Below are positions 1 to 7,811 of a DNA stretch of 64,000 bases, one piece after another. Position 1 is the stretch's first letter, and every line of letters starts with the position of its first letter. The position numbers were made by a program, and so were the translations under genes. Source of the DNA: Lentisphaerota bacterium (GTDB lineage: Bacteria > Verrucomicrobiota > Lentisphaeria > Victivallales > Victivallaceae); NCBI GenBank assembly GCA_015061885.1, contig SUVS01000008.1:1-64000 (forward strand), in the 5' to 3' direction. The notes beneath the pieces were generated by a model. It saw nothing but the letters and a program-made list of their open reading frames with translations. It ran no database searches and was not told the origin of the DNA.

Positions 1-86
1 CTTTGTGTATGCGGTTGGCGAACCTTGCATACTATAGCAGGGAGTTTGCCTTTTTAAACTTGAAGCTAAAGCTATTTCGGCAACAT

Positions 87-110
87 ACCGGCTCAGCCGG
101 TAGTTTTTTT
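87..110 (+). terminator. Rho-independent terminator
   Basis: A 7-bp perfect stem (ACCGGCT / AGCCGGT, one-base loop) is followed by a T run. It would end a plus-strand transcript entering from the left edge. In frame 1 the first 57 bases read as an 18-codon open tail ending in TAA, so the last codons of an upstream gene may lie here, but this is too short to identify. Confidence 0.6.
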
Positions 111-123
111 ACGCTAAAGCAAT

Positions 124-162
124 ATAATAAAAAGTCGTTGCCAGTAGTTGCTGGCAACGACT
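124..162 (-). terminator. Terminator of the M41-like gene
   Basis: A perfect 12-bp stem (133-144 with 151-162, 6-nt loop) is followed on the minus strand by a T-rich run. It lies about 20 bp past the TAA stop of the M41-like gene. An intact terminator directly after the full-length frame argues that the whole frame, TAG codons included, is one transcription unit. Confidence 0.75.
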
Positions 163-183
163 ATTCCTAATTCTATTTTTATG

Positions 184-738
184 TTACTTGGATCGACTAA
201 ACGTACGGCGTCGCGTTGAACATTCCGGATAAATCCGCTTTTTCCGGAGTTTGCCAATGCGTTCCATATTTTGATTAATACGTGCTAATCTTACTACAAT
301 TCTACTGATTTCATTTTTTTCCAATACCCTTTTCTCGATAAGCTCTTCTGCGATTGCTGAAAGCAAAAGCCAGCGTTCTGTCGCGAACAAATCATAGAGG
401 TACATCATCATCTCTGCTATGATTTCAAAATCTATTTCGTATAAGTTAGAAAAGTCAGAATCAGCACCTTCAGGAATACCACCTGAATGCACAAGCTATA
501 GAACATCCGCAAAATCCCCGGCATAGATATGCTCAGCCACAGTACCAGCCAGCAAAATAAAATCCTATGTAAGATGCGAATATGGGAAAAGCGGGTCTTC
601 TGCAACCGTCATCCCGTAACCGGCACCGATAACTTCAACTCGATCGGGGGTGATTCCGCGCAATAGGTAGTACAGAGTATGCCCCGCCTAGTGGTACGCG
701 ACTTGTTCGATGCTGATAAAATTGTGTATTTTTGCCAT
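184..738 (-). CDS. Stand-alone M41 (FtsH-type) metallopeptidase, frame with three in-frame TAG codons
   Basis: Starting at ATG 736-738 (AGGAG eight bases upstream), one 185-codon frame runs to TAA at 184-186, interrupted only by TAG at codons 17 (688-690), 58 (565-567) and 81 (496-498). Sequence on both sides of each TAG is clearly one M41 peptidase. The zinc motif reads H16-TAG-A-G-H20, where the family has HEAGH. A hydrophobic LLAGTVAEHIYAG segment (M41: LLGGRAAEE) follows, then GADSDF, where D95 fits the third zinc ligand. A helical C-terminus follows. There is no AAA+ ATPase domain, so this is not FtsH itself but a small M41-like protein of the kind seen in mobile elements. There are no TGA or TAA codons and no frameshifts inside. 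Either UAG is decoded in this element or this is a pseudogene whose lesions are, by chance, all TAG. If UAG is read as Gln the catalytic Glu is lost; if Glu, the enzyme is intact. Confidence 0.65.
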
Positions 739-1063
739 TGTCAACTCCTTTTTAGTATATACATTATAATATATTATACTGAAAACCACAGGAAGTAGTC
801 CGGATGGTTTTAAATCCCCATTCTGAAAATAGCCTCATTATCATTTTTAGCATTGCCGAGTAAAGATAATCTAACCAAGGTAGTATTATCAGAATTTTCG
901 GAATTCCAGATTTTTTAAATTTTAAAATTTTTGCATTTTTTTTGAAAATCAAAAAAATTCAATACCATATTATCAATGTCGATACTAAAATCTGTTATCG
1001 TCGCAACGGTGCAAGTCAATGTCACCTGCTGCACCAGTTGCTTGTGTAATAATTTTTGGTGAT
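739..1063. promoter_or_regulatory. AT-rich divergent intergenic region of the island
   Basis: This 325-bp gap separates the divergent M41-like and primase-helicase genes. It contains two TATAAT hexamers on the minus strand (763-768 and 773-778), which could be -10 boxes for the M41-like gene, without a good -35 partner. It also has long A/T runs and a self-complementary AAATTTTAAAATTT stretch near 915-930. It probably carries both promoters and may include a DNA-unwinding segment. No gene is seen in it. Confidence 0.4.
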
Positions 1064-1078
1064 AGAAGGAAAATGTTT

Positions 1079-3550
1079 ATGGCAAAAAATGATTTTAGTG
1101 ATGAAATGTATTGGATGCAAATAAGCGAAGGTATGCTAAAGGCGATTCCTGGGATTCCAAGTGATGGCTCTGGTGAGACATACAACGAATGGCTGAAGCT
1201 GTGCATGTCAATGAAAAGCGCAGGGTATAGTAGAGAAGACGTTAATACTTGGTGTGGTTCAGAAGAATTTGATATTGCTCGTTGGAACGGTTTGAAGCCA
1301 AAATCAACAACTCAAGATGCACGAGCTCATATATTTAACCTCGCCAAAAACAACGGTCATCAATTACCTCATGCTGAATCCGCAAAAATAAAATCTCCAA
1401 TTAAATGGTATTCTTATGATGTCATGAATCCAGTAACAATTGATGAGGCAATAACCAATGCCCAAAAAGTTATGGATATCCTCTATGAAAATGATTCATC
1501 AATCTTTGTGTGTGACGGAAAAAACTGCAAAGGAAAGATGGTACCAGATAGTACGAGCATTGTTGTCACCAATAAGAAGAACTTAAGTTATAATACCTTA
1601 AAAGGATTGCTGCAGTTCGACGGTGGCATGTACGTTCAATTGAATACTATAGACGAAGCAGCTTTTTCTTCATATAGAAAAGAAAAAGCAGCAGGATCCA
1701 TCTTGAATGAGCACATTATTGACTGGAAGTATGCCTATATAGAGGCAGATCCTGTTGCTGGTGAAGATATCGCCGCTTTTATTGCAAAGTCCAAAAAAAA
1801 TCTTGAAAGACTGGATCTTCCATGGATTTGCCATTTATTCAGTGGTAAGAAATCAATACATACTATTATACGATTGGATGCCTCTTCTCCTGAAGAATGG
1901 AAAATTAGACTTTTGCAGATTCACAATTATTTAAAAAAATCAGGATATGCGATTGATGAAGCATGCAAAAATCCCAACCGTTGGGAGAGGTTCTGGTGTG
2001 CAGGGCGGAATGGTTCAGCACAGTATGTGATGGCGATCAATGACGCTACTTGCAGTTTTGCGGAATGGAATGCAAGACATTCCAGCTCCAGCGTTAAAAA
2101 TGAAACATTTTAGTTGCTCAATGCAAAAGGGAGTATATCTAATCTTTCGATGCTTCGTTTTATTGAAAAATATGGCTATCGTGCATATAAAAATGGGGAG
2201 AACATTGTGACTGTTCGCGTCACAGGAAAATTAGTAGAACAAGTGGAGAAATCATATATTATCAATAATATTTTGCAGGAAATTGCTAAAACCCAACCAG
2301 CAGAAGTTCAAGAAAAAGCAGTTGCATTTTTGAAAAGTCAACCTCTGACCTTTTTTGCCATGTTGCCTTTGATAGAAATCACTAAGCATACCGATACTCC
2401 TGATACGACATTTTTATACTATAAGAATGGCGTCTTAAAAATTGAAAAATCTCAAGTAACATTGATCCCATACTCAGCAATACAAGGTTATATATGGAGC
2501 GGACAATATAAATCGATGGAAAGAAATTATTGTCCTTCAGATATACAGAATGGTCAATTCGAAAAATTTGTTACAAACATTACAGGAGACAAAAATGAAT
2601 CTGGTATAATCTTAAATCACCACAATAGAGATAATGCATGTTCGATTATCGGTTATTTGATAAGCAGATATAAAGACCCAGCCAAAGCAAAAGCAGTGTT
2701 AATTACAGATAGACAAGCTGAATTCGATGGTGATTATTCCACAGGAGGAACTGGAAAAGGGCTTTTGATTAATGGCTTGTAGATGTTCAGAATATGTGGC
2801 GAAATAGACGGAAAAGATCTGAAACACGAAGATCGATTTTGCTTTTCCGAGTATCAACATGGACAAACCATCTACGCGATTCAAGATATCAAAAAGGATT
2901 TTTGTTTCGAGTCAATTTACAATAAAATTACGGGCAAATTCATTATTGAGAAAAAATGTAAAAATAAAGAGGTAATTTCTTTTGATGATGCACCCAAAAT
3001 CATTTTAACTAGCAATTTCATTCCACGAAATCTTGAGCAAGAATCCACAAAAAGAAGATTAGTATTGCTGGAACTGGAGAATTATTATAATTCCAGCTTT
3101 ACGCCACTTGATGATTTCGGCAATAGATTTTTCTACGACTGGACACAAGAAGAATGGGCTGCATTTGATGCATTTATGATAAAATGCGTGCAAAAGTATA
3201 TGAACAACGGCTTTTTGCAATATCAAAGCGCAAATCTCAGTAAAAAGAAAATATTGTCCAATGTTAACCAATCAGTTTTGGAATGGTTGGAAGATAAATG
3301 GATTCCACAAAATAGACATGAGTTAAATGGGGTTACTGGCTTCATGGTCAAAATAATGTGGGACAGTTACCAGGATTCGCATAAATTTTATCGGTATGCT
3401 CCAGCAACCAGAATAGCATTCACCCGAAGCATTATGACTTACTTTCAAGGCGGTATTGTTAAAAAGCATCTCGAAAAAGGGGATTTTGTTTATGTTAATT
3501 TGGAAGAATGTATCCTGTTCCAAAATTCAGATGAGAAAACACAATTTTGA
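1079..3550 (+). CDS. Primase-helicase (AEP-like primase plus SF3/D5-type ATPase), frame with two in-frame TAG codons
   Basis: One 824-codon frame from ATG 1079 (AGAAGGA eight bases upstream) to TGA at 3548-3550, broken only by TAG at codons 345 (2111-2113) and 568 (2780-2782). Residues ~20-110 resemble a PriCT-like domain. Residues ~220-265 look like an archaeo-eukaryotic primase core (acidic EAD around D224; SGKKSIH at 255-261). The C-terminal half is an SF3/D5-like helicase: Walker A GGTGKG at 556-561, an aromatic-acidic Walker B region near 586-590, a sensor-type TSN at ~644-646 and an STKRR arginine segment near 658. The second TAG sits between Walker A and Walker B, so termination there would destroy the ATPase. 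A good terminator follows the TGA. CAG glutamine codons are common in the gene, so CAG has not simply been replaced by TAG. The likely role is replication initiation of a plasmid- or phage-like element. The alternative is a pseudogene. Confidence 0.72.
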
Positions 3551-3562
3551 AAAAATAATTGC

Positions 3563-3596
3563 AGAAGGGCATCATTTTCGATGCCTTTCTATTTTT
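3563..3596 (+). terminator. Terminator of the primase-helicase gene
   Basis: An 11-bp stem with one G-T pair (3563-3573 with 3580-3590, 6-nt loop) followed by ATTTTT, 12 bp after the TGA stop. It supports the TGA at 3550, not either TAG, as the functional end of the gene. Confidence 0.75.
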
Positions 3597-3655
3597 CAGC
3601 CATTCATTTGATATGACAATTTTTGTATCAGGATGACAAGAATTTTCCACATCAT

Positions 3656-3729
3656 AGTTTATCATAACCATTTGAATAATAAACCATTTACATACCAGAA
3701 TGATAAACTGATTAAAAATATGATAAACT
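3656..3729. repeat. Iteron-like decamer ATGATAAACT, three copies
   Basis: Three exact copies of ATGATAAACT lie within 74 bp: inverted at 3656-3665, direct at 3700-3709 and 3720-3729, the last two 20 bp apart (about two helical turns). The stretch is AT-rich, follows a primase-helicase gene and is non-coding. The arrangement resembles a small iteron-type origin or a set of recombinase accessory sites. Three copies are few, so the assignment is tentative. Confidence 0.45.
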
Positions 3730-3947
3730 TTGGTAGTGGCAGTGTATATATTATGGATGCCATTGTGGTGTATGTATATAGGGGGAATCGGTCGGAATTT
3801 TTTTGTCAGTCCATCATTTGGCAATATAGCTCTCTAATGATTTGGTGACATGATGAAAAAACATATTTCTGATTCATATTGCATAAAAAAATTCAAAAAC
3901 TGTGTTTCAGATCTTGACTTTTGGCAATTTTGTGATACGATCGATCG

Positions 3948-3975
3948 CGTTCAATAAACGAACGTTTACTGAACG
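3948..3975. promoter_or_regulatory. 28-bp near-perfect palindrome upstream of the recombinase
   Basis: The arms CGTTCAATAAACG and CGTTTACTGAACG flank a central AA, with a single mismatched pair. It lies 80 bp before the serine recombinase start. Looser TTGAGCG and GTGAACGATG half-sites follow at about 3995-4040. This is the expected place for a resolvase recombination/autoregulation (res-like) site. It could also be an operator for another regulator. Confidence 0.5.
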
Positions 3976-4055
3976 ATAAAAATTGACCGTTTTTTGAGCG
4001 TGAAAAATGGACAATTTTAGACACCCTTTTGTGAACGATGTCAAGGAGGTAAAAA

Positions 4056-4631
4056 ATGCGGTGTGTTATCTATGGACGTGTTTCGACTGATAAACAGGAA
4101 GCAGAAAATCAAATCAATCAGTTGAAAGAATATGCGGCGCGTCAACAGTGGAATGTTGTGGAAGTTATCACCGATGTCTGTTCCGGCGGTAAATCGGCAG
4201 CGGAACGTGCCGGTTTGAATAAGATCTTCAAGATGGCACACCAGAAGCAATTCGATGTGCTGCTGTTTTGGTCGCTTGATAGATTCAGTCGCGAAGGCAG
4301 CCGTAAGACTCTCGAATACCTGACGCGACTAGATGATTACCGCGTCAAATGGCATAGCTACACAGAAGAATATATCAGTAGTCTCGGAATCTTTGCGGAT
4401 GCTATCATCTCGATAATGGCAGCATTGGCAAAACAAGAACGCATCCGCATCTCTGAACGTACAAAAGCAGGTCTTGAGCGCGTCAAAAGATCTGGCAAAA
4501 CGCTTGGCAGACCACAGCAAGCCGATACAGATAAAGTAAAGCTGCTGCGCGAACAAGGTTTGTCATTGGCAGCAATAGCAAAAGAATGCGGCATCAGCAA
4601 GACGCGAGTGCACCAGATTCTTGCAGCGTAA
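4056..4631 (+). CDS. Small serine recombinase (resolvase/invertase family)
   Basis: A 191-residue protein of typical resolvase/invertase length. The N-terminal catalytic domain has YGRVSTDKQ with the nucleophile Ser10. The conserved DRFSREG block and the KQERIRISERTKAGL long-helix segment follow, then GRP and a C-terminal helix-turn-helix (GLSLAAIAKECGISKTRVHQIL). AAGGAGG sits six bases before the ATG. It ends in TAA and has no in-frame TAG, unlike the two neighbouring island genes. The expected role is DNA inversion, resolution of dimers or cointegrates, or mobility of the island, acting at paired sites such as the palindrome just upstream. The target is not determined. Confidence 0.93.
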   Translation: MRCVIYGRVSTDKQEAENQINQLKEYAARQQWNVVEVITDVCSGGKSAAERAGLNKIFKMAHQKQFDVLLFWSLDRFSREGSRKTLEYLTRLDDYRVKWHSYTEEYISSLGIFADAIISIMAALAKQERIRISERTKAGLERVKRSGKTLGRPQQADTDKVKLLREQGLSLAAIAKECGISKTRVHQILAA

Positions 4632-4646
4632 AAAACTTCGATAACC

Positions 4647-4687
4647 AATCAGGCGACTTCAACAAAAGAGTCGTCTGATTTATTTTT
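4647..4687 (+). terminator. Terminator after the recombinase, marks the island edge
   Basis: A 12-bp stem (4647-4658 with 4669-4680, one G-T pair) followed by a T-rich tail, 16 bp after the TAA. Because the next gene is convergent it may serve both strands. Confidence 0.75.
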
Positions 4688-4740
4688 AAATAATATGGCA
4701 TTGAATTTTTATTTTTTTTGAAAAATGCTTTTGTCGTGGT

Positions 4741-5580
4741 TCAATTCAAATGATTTTGCTTGACCCAATGTGCCAATGCTGCACTCGATCCGAATCCAAG
4801 AATTTCGGCAAGTTGTTTTACTGGAACTGCGCCTTGCATTTCAGCATACTTTTTCTTACGGATAAGATTTATATATTCTTTGGGGCGCATTCCGGTAAAA
4901 TGATGAAATAATCGCGCAAAATGTACCGGTGAATAACCTGCTAAACGAGCCATATCTGTGACTGTACAATCACAAAAATTTTGAACATGGGCAACCACTT
5001 GTTGAATGGCTGCTCGGGCTATTGTTTCGTTGGCTTGCCGTAAACTGGATTGCGGTTCAGTCAACTGTCTGCCTATATTTGTCAGAATCAGCGACAGAAA
5101 CCCCTGTAATTCAGAAAGCAATGCACTTTTGTCTAATTCAGTCATTTCTTTACTGAAACTGTTCCAACACTCTTCCAGTGCACTGAACAATGTTTTTTGC
5201 GGCAGAATACCCCGACGCAAATATGAATAAGAACCATTTTCACACTCAACAAACTTCCAAAACAACTCTCCTGACCTCAATACCAGCCAGCAGTTTACTC
5301 CGCTGCTGACCTGACTGTATTCCAGTGTATGGTGTTCACTGCTGTCGATAAACAAAATACAATTTGGCAAAACATGATAGAAATTATTATTCAGCTGCTG
5401 GGTAACGCTACCCGTTAAAACTACCAATATTTCACGGTAAGGATGACTTTCCTCCTGGTTGCGGTGCCATTGCAGTACTTCCGGAGTGAGCTCAACAACC
5501 GGTAATTCGCTGATAAAGTTTGAAATTATCCGATAGGGCTTTCTGGAATATAATAATTGGGCGATCTCTTCTTTTTGCAT
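4741..5580 (-). CDS. AraC-family transcriptional regulator
   Basis: A 279-residue protein with an N-terminal cupin-type sensor (about 20-110; the segment ESHPYREILVVLTGSV is the usual metal/sugar-binding strand pair) and a C-terminal double helix-turn-helix (about 195-278, with TVTDMARLAGYSPVHFARLF as first motif and a shortened second motif). It is divergent from the 5718-12844 saccharide operon, with 137 bp between start codons, and is the obvious candidate activator of that operon, probably responding to a sugar. The pseudogene at 13041-13384 resembles its sensor half. The effector is unknown. Confidence 0.9.
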   Translation of the reverse strand: MQKEEIAQLLYSRKPYRIISNFISELPVVELTPEVLQWHRNQEESHPYREILVVLTGSVTQQLNNNFYHVLPNCILFIDSSEHHTLEYSQVSSGVNCWLVLRSGELFWKFVECENGSYSYLRRGILPQKTLFSALEECWNSFSKEMTELDKSALLSELQGFLSLILTNIGRQLTEPQSSLRQANETIARAAIQQVVAHVQNFCDCTVTDMARLAGYSPVHFARLFHHFTGMRPKEYINLIRKKKYAEMQGAVPVKQLAEILGFGSSAALAHWVKQNHLN

Positions 5581-5717
5581 TTTTTTATCAACAAAATGAT
5601 TGTTTTTATCAACAGGCTTTTCTTAAATATACTTGAAAATAGCATTTTTTCAAGTAAATTTTAGAAGAAAAAAAACTTTTTTGTGTAAACCCGATAAAAA
5701 TCAAGGAGATGGATTTT

Positions 5718-6935
5718 ATGTCGCAATTGGCAATAGAAGGCGGAAATCCTGTTTTTACCCAACCGGCTCCGCTGCCTGCGTGGCCGCCGATTTATCAACA
5801 GACCGGCGAAAAACTTTTGCAAATTTACAATTCCCACCGCTGGTCTTTTTACGGCAGCGAAGAATTGGCGTTCAATGAAGAATTTGCAGCCTATACCGGT
5901 GCTGCATATTGTTCAATGATGGCCAATGGAACCGTTACTTTGGAATTGGCTCTGTTGGCTCTCGGGGTGGGGCCGGGTGATGAAGTGATCGTGCCGGCTC
6001 ACACCTGGCTTGCCACTGGTGAAGCAGTAGTATATACCGGCGCAACCCCGGTGATCGTGGATATTGAACCGGATACTCTGTGTATGGATCCAGAAAAATT
6101 TGAACAGGCGATCACGCCTAAAACCAAAGCAGTTATCCCGGTTCACCTTTTCGGATCTATGGCAGATCTTGATCGTATTCTGGCAATCGCCGCCAAACAC
6201 AATATTAAAGTTATTGAAGATTGTGCACACTCGCATGGTGGTGAGTGGCGCAACAGACATACCGGTACCTGGGGAGACATCGGAAGTTTCAGTTTTCAGG
6301 AAAGCAAACTTATTGCCTCTGGAGAAGGTGGTGCCTGCATTACCAATGATGAAATATTAGCCGAAAAGCTGGGACGGCTTTCGCATATCGGTTATCAGAT
6401 CGGTTCCAAACAAGGCCAGAAAGGGACGCCGCCGCCGATGGGACTTATTTGTCGTAATTACCGGGTTACTGAATTTCAGGCAGCTATTCTTTCCGGGCAG
6501 CTGGCACACCTTAAAGAAGATACCATTATGCGTGAACGCAACGCAGAATATCTGCGAAAACGCATTGATGCACTCCCCGGAATAAAAGTTCAGGCACGCG
6601 GCAAACATGCTACCCGCCAAAGTTATTATATCTTCAGTGTCATTGTTGATATTGATCGTCTGAAACAGGGTACCACCCGTTCGGATATAGCGTTGGCACT
6701 TCAAGCCGAAGGTATCAGCAGAATAGGCGGCGGCTGGGGACGGCCGATGTATCACCAGAATCTGTGGAGTGTTCCGGAAGATATGTACAGGATCGAAAGT
6801 AATGCCAATGCAGAAGAAATAGTTTGCAACCGCTTGCTGGTTTGTCAGCTGCAATGGCTGATGCTTCCGGAAAAAGAAACCGCAATGGTTGCCGATGCTT
6901 TTGAAAAAGTAATGACCCATTACTATTGTGATTGA
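5718..6935 (+). CDS. DegT/DnrJ/EryC1/StrS family PLP aminotransferase
   Basis: A 405-residue protein of normal family length. Residues ~30-250 form the fold-type-I PLP domain: ANGTVTLELALLALGVGPGDEV (split: ANGTVTLE / ALGVGPGDEVIVP), IEDCAHSHGG for the cofactor ring, and SFQESKLIASGEGG with the Schiff-base Lys197. The start is set by AAGGAG ten bases before ATG 5718; an ATG at 5709 lies too close to that site. These enzymes transfer an amino group from Glu/Gln to a keto-sugar or ketocyclitol. As first gene of an operon with a pseudopilin, a DUF4838 protein, an epimerase and a ceramidase-like hydrolase, it may act on an amino-sugar or inosose intermediate. The exact substrate is inferred, not shown. 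Confidence 0.92.
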   Translation: MSQLAIEGGNPVFTQPAPLPAWPPIYQQTGEKLLQIYNSHRWSFYGSEELAFNEEFAAYTGAAYCSMMANGTVTLELALLALGVGPGDEVIVPAHTWLATGEAVVYTGATPVIVDIEPDTLCMDPEKFEQAITPKTKAVIPVHLFGSMADLDRILAIAAKHNIKVIEDCAHSHGGEWRNRHTGTWGDIGSFSFQESKLIASGEGGACITNDEILAEKLGRLSHIGYQIGSKQGQKGTPPPMGLICRNYRVTEFQAAILSGQLAHLKEDTIMRERNAEYLRKRIDALPGIKVQARGKHATRQSYYIFSVIVDIDRLKQGTTRSDIALALQAEGISRIGGGWGRPMYHQNLWSVPEDMYRIESNANAEEIVCNRLLVCQLQWLMLPEKETAMVADAFEKVMTHYYCD

Positions 6936-7015
6936 TATATTTGAAAATTACTGAAATTCAGCTTGTAAAAAAGCAGTTTTATTTAACAAAATGATAATCA
7001 GAAGGAGGATGAATA

Positions 7016-7777
7016 ATGAAAAAAAATACGATATATTCTTTTACGCTTATCGAATTGCTGGTTGTTATTGCTATTATTGCCATTCTCGCGGCTATGCTTT
7101 TGCCTGCACTATCTGCCGCCAGAGAACGCGGTCGATCGGCATCGTGTTTGAGCAATCTCAAACAATTTGCGATTCATTGGAATATCTACTCTGATGACAA
7201 TCGCGATTACTATATGAGTGGAAAAAATCCCGATGGGAAGAGCTGGATTGATAAATTGGCTCTTGAAAAATGGTTTGGCGATACAATAAAGACCAGCATC
7301 AAGGGGCTTGATAACAAAGTGCCGATCTCATATTCCTTCCTGATGTGTCCATCTGATGCCGCTCCCGGATTTTCTTACAATTATTACCCATTTGTTTACA
7401 GTTATGGTTACAGTGCGCACTTCGGTCATGAATTTGCCTGGGCATCGCTTAAAGACAAAGCGAACTATCATTTGCAAGTTTCCCGATCCAGCAATCTGCC
7501 TGAACCCGGTAAAACTTTGATAATGGCAGACCATTGGACCAGCGGCATCAATGCCAATGGAACCCGCAAACTTGACGGTTTGCTGAAATGGTACAATAAC
7601 GGCAGTCAGATTGATATAAGTATCGGCGATAAAGGTGCTCACGGCAAAGGTTTGAACCAGTTGTTCGCTGATGGTCATGCCGAATGGAGAAATAAGGTTG
7701 GCGTCAACAAAGGTATGTCCAATATGTTCAACATCTGGGATTGCGAAGATGGCGATTATGCGGAAATGCCGGAATAA
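7016..7777 (+). CDS. Type II secretion-like pseudopilin (prepilin N-terminus, DUF1559-like)
   Basis: A 253-residue protein. Residues 9-35 are the class III prepilin signal: [18 protein letters not shown], with Glu at +5 of the mature form. The residue before Phe is Ser, not the canonical Gly. The body is a secreted globular domain with the [18 protein letters not shown] motif near the C-terminus (the H-x9-DG type shared by planctomycete and Lentisphaerota pseudopilins). AGAAGGAGG precedes the ATG. It sits 80 bp after the aminotransferase and 34 bp before the giant DUF4838 protein, the same pairing as at 37556 and 48570. The probable role is at the cell surface or in assembly/secretion of the partner. 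This is inferred from context. Confidence 0.88.
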   Translation: MKKNTIYSFTLIELLVVIAIIAILAAMLLPALSAARERGRSASCLSNLKQFAIHWNIYSDDNRDYYMSGKNPDGKSWIDKLALEKWFGDTIKTSIKGLDNKVPISYSFLMCPSDAAPGFSYNYYPFVYSYGYSAHFGHEFAWASLKDKANYHLQVSRSSNLPEPGKTLIMADHWTSGINANGTRKLDGLLKWYNNGSQIDISIGDKGAHGKGLNQLFADGHAEWRNKVGVNKGMSNMFNIWDCEDGDYAEMPE

Positions 7778-7811
7778 ACCACTAATTATCAGAAACAGAA
7801 ATATATAAACT

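Noticed and set aside
184-3550. Selenocysteine or pyrrolysine as explanation for the interrupted island genes
   Set aside because: Selenocysteine uses UGA, and here only UAG is involved. Pyrrolysine would need pyl genes, none of which are in the window, and its single specialised sites do not fit five unrelated positions in two proteins.
3780-3850. Possible suppressor tRNA with a CTA triplet in a CTCTAAT loop near 3832
   Set aside because: The flanking bases do not form an anticodon stem and no acceptor or T arm can be found, so no CUA tRNA is visible in this window.
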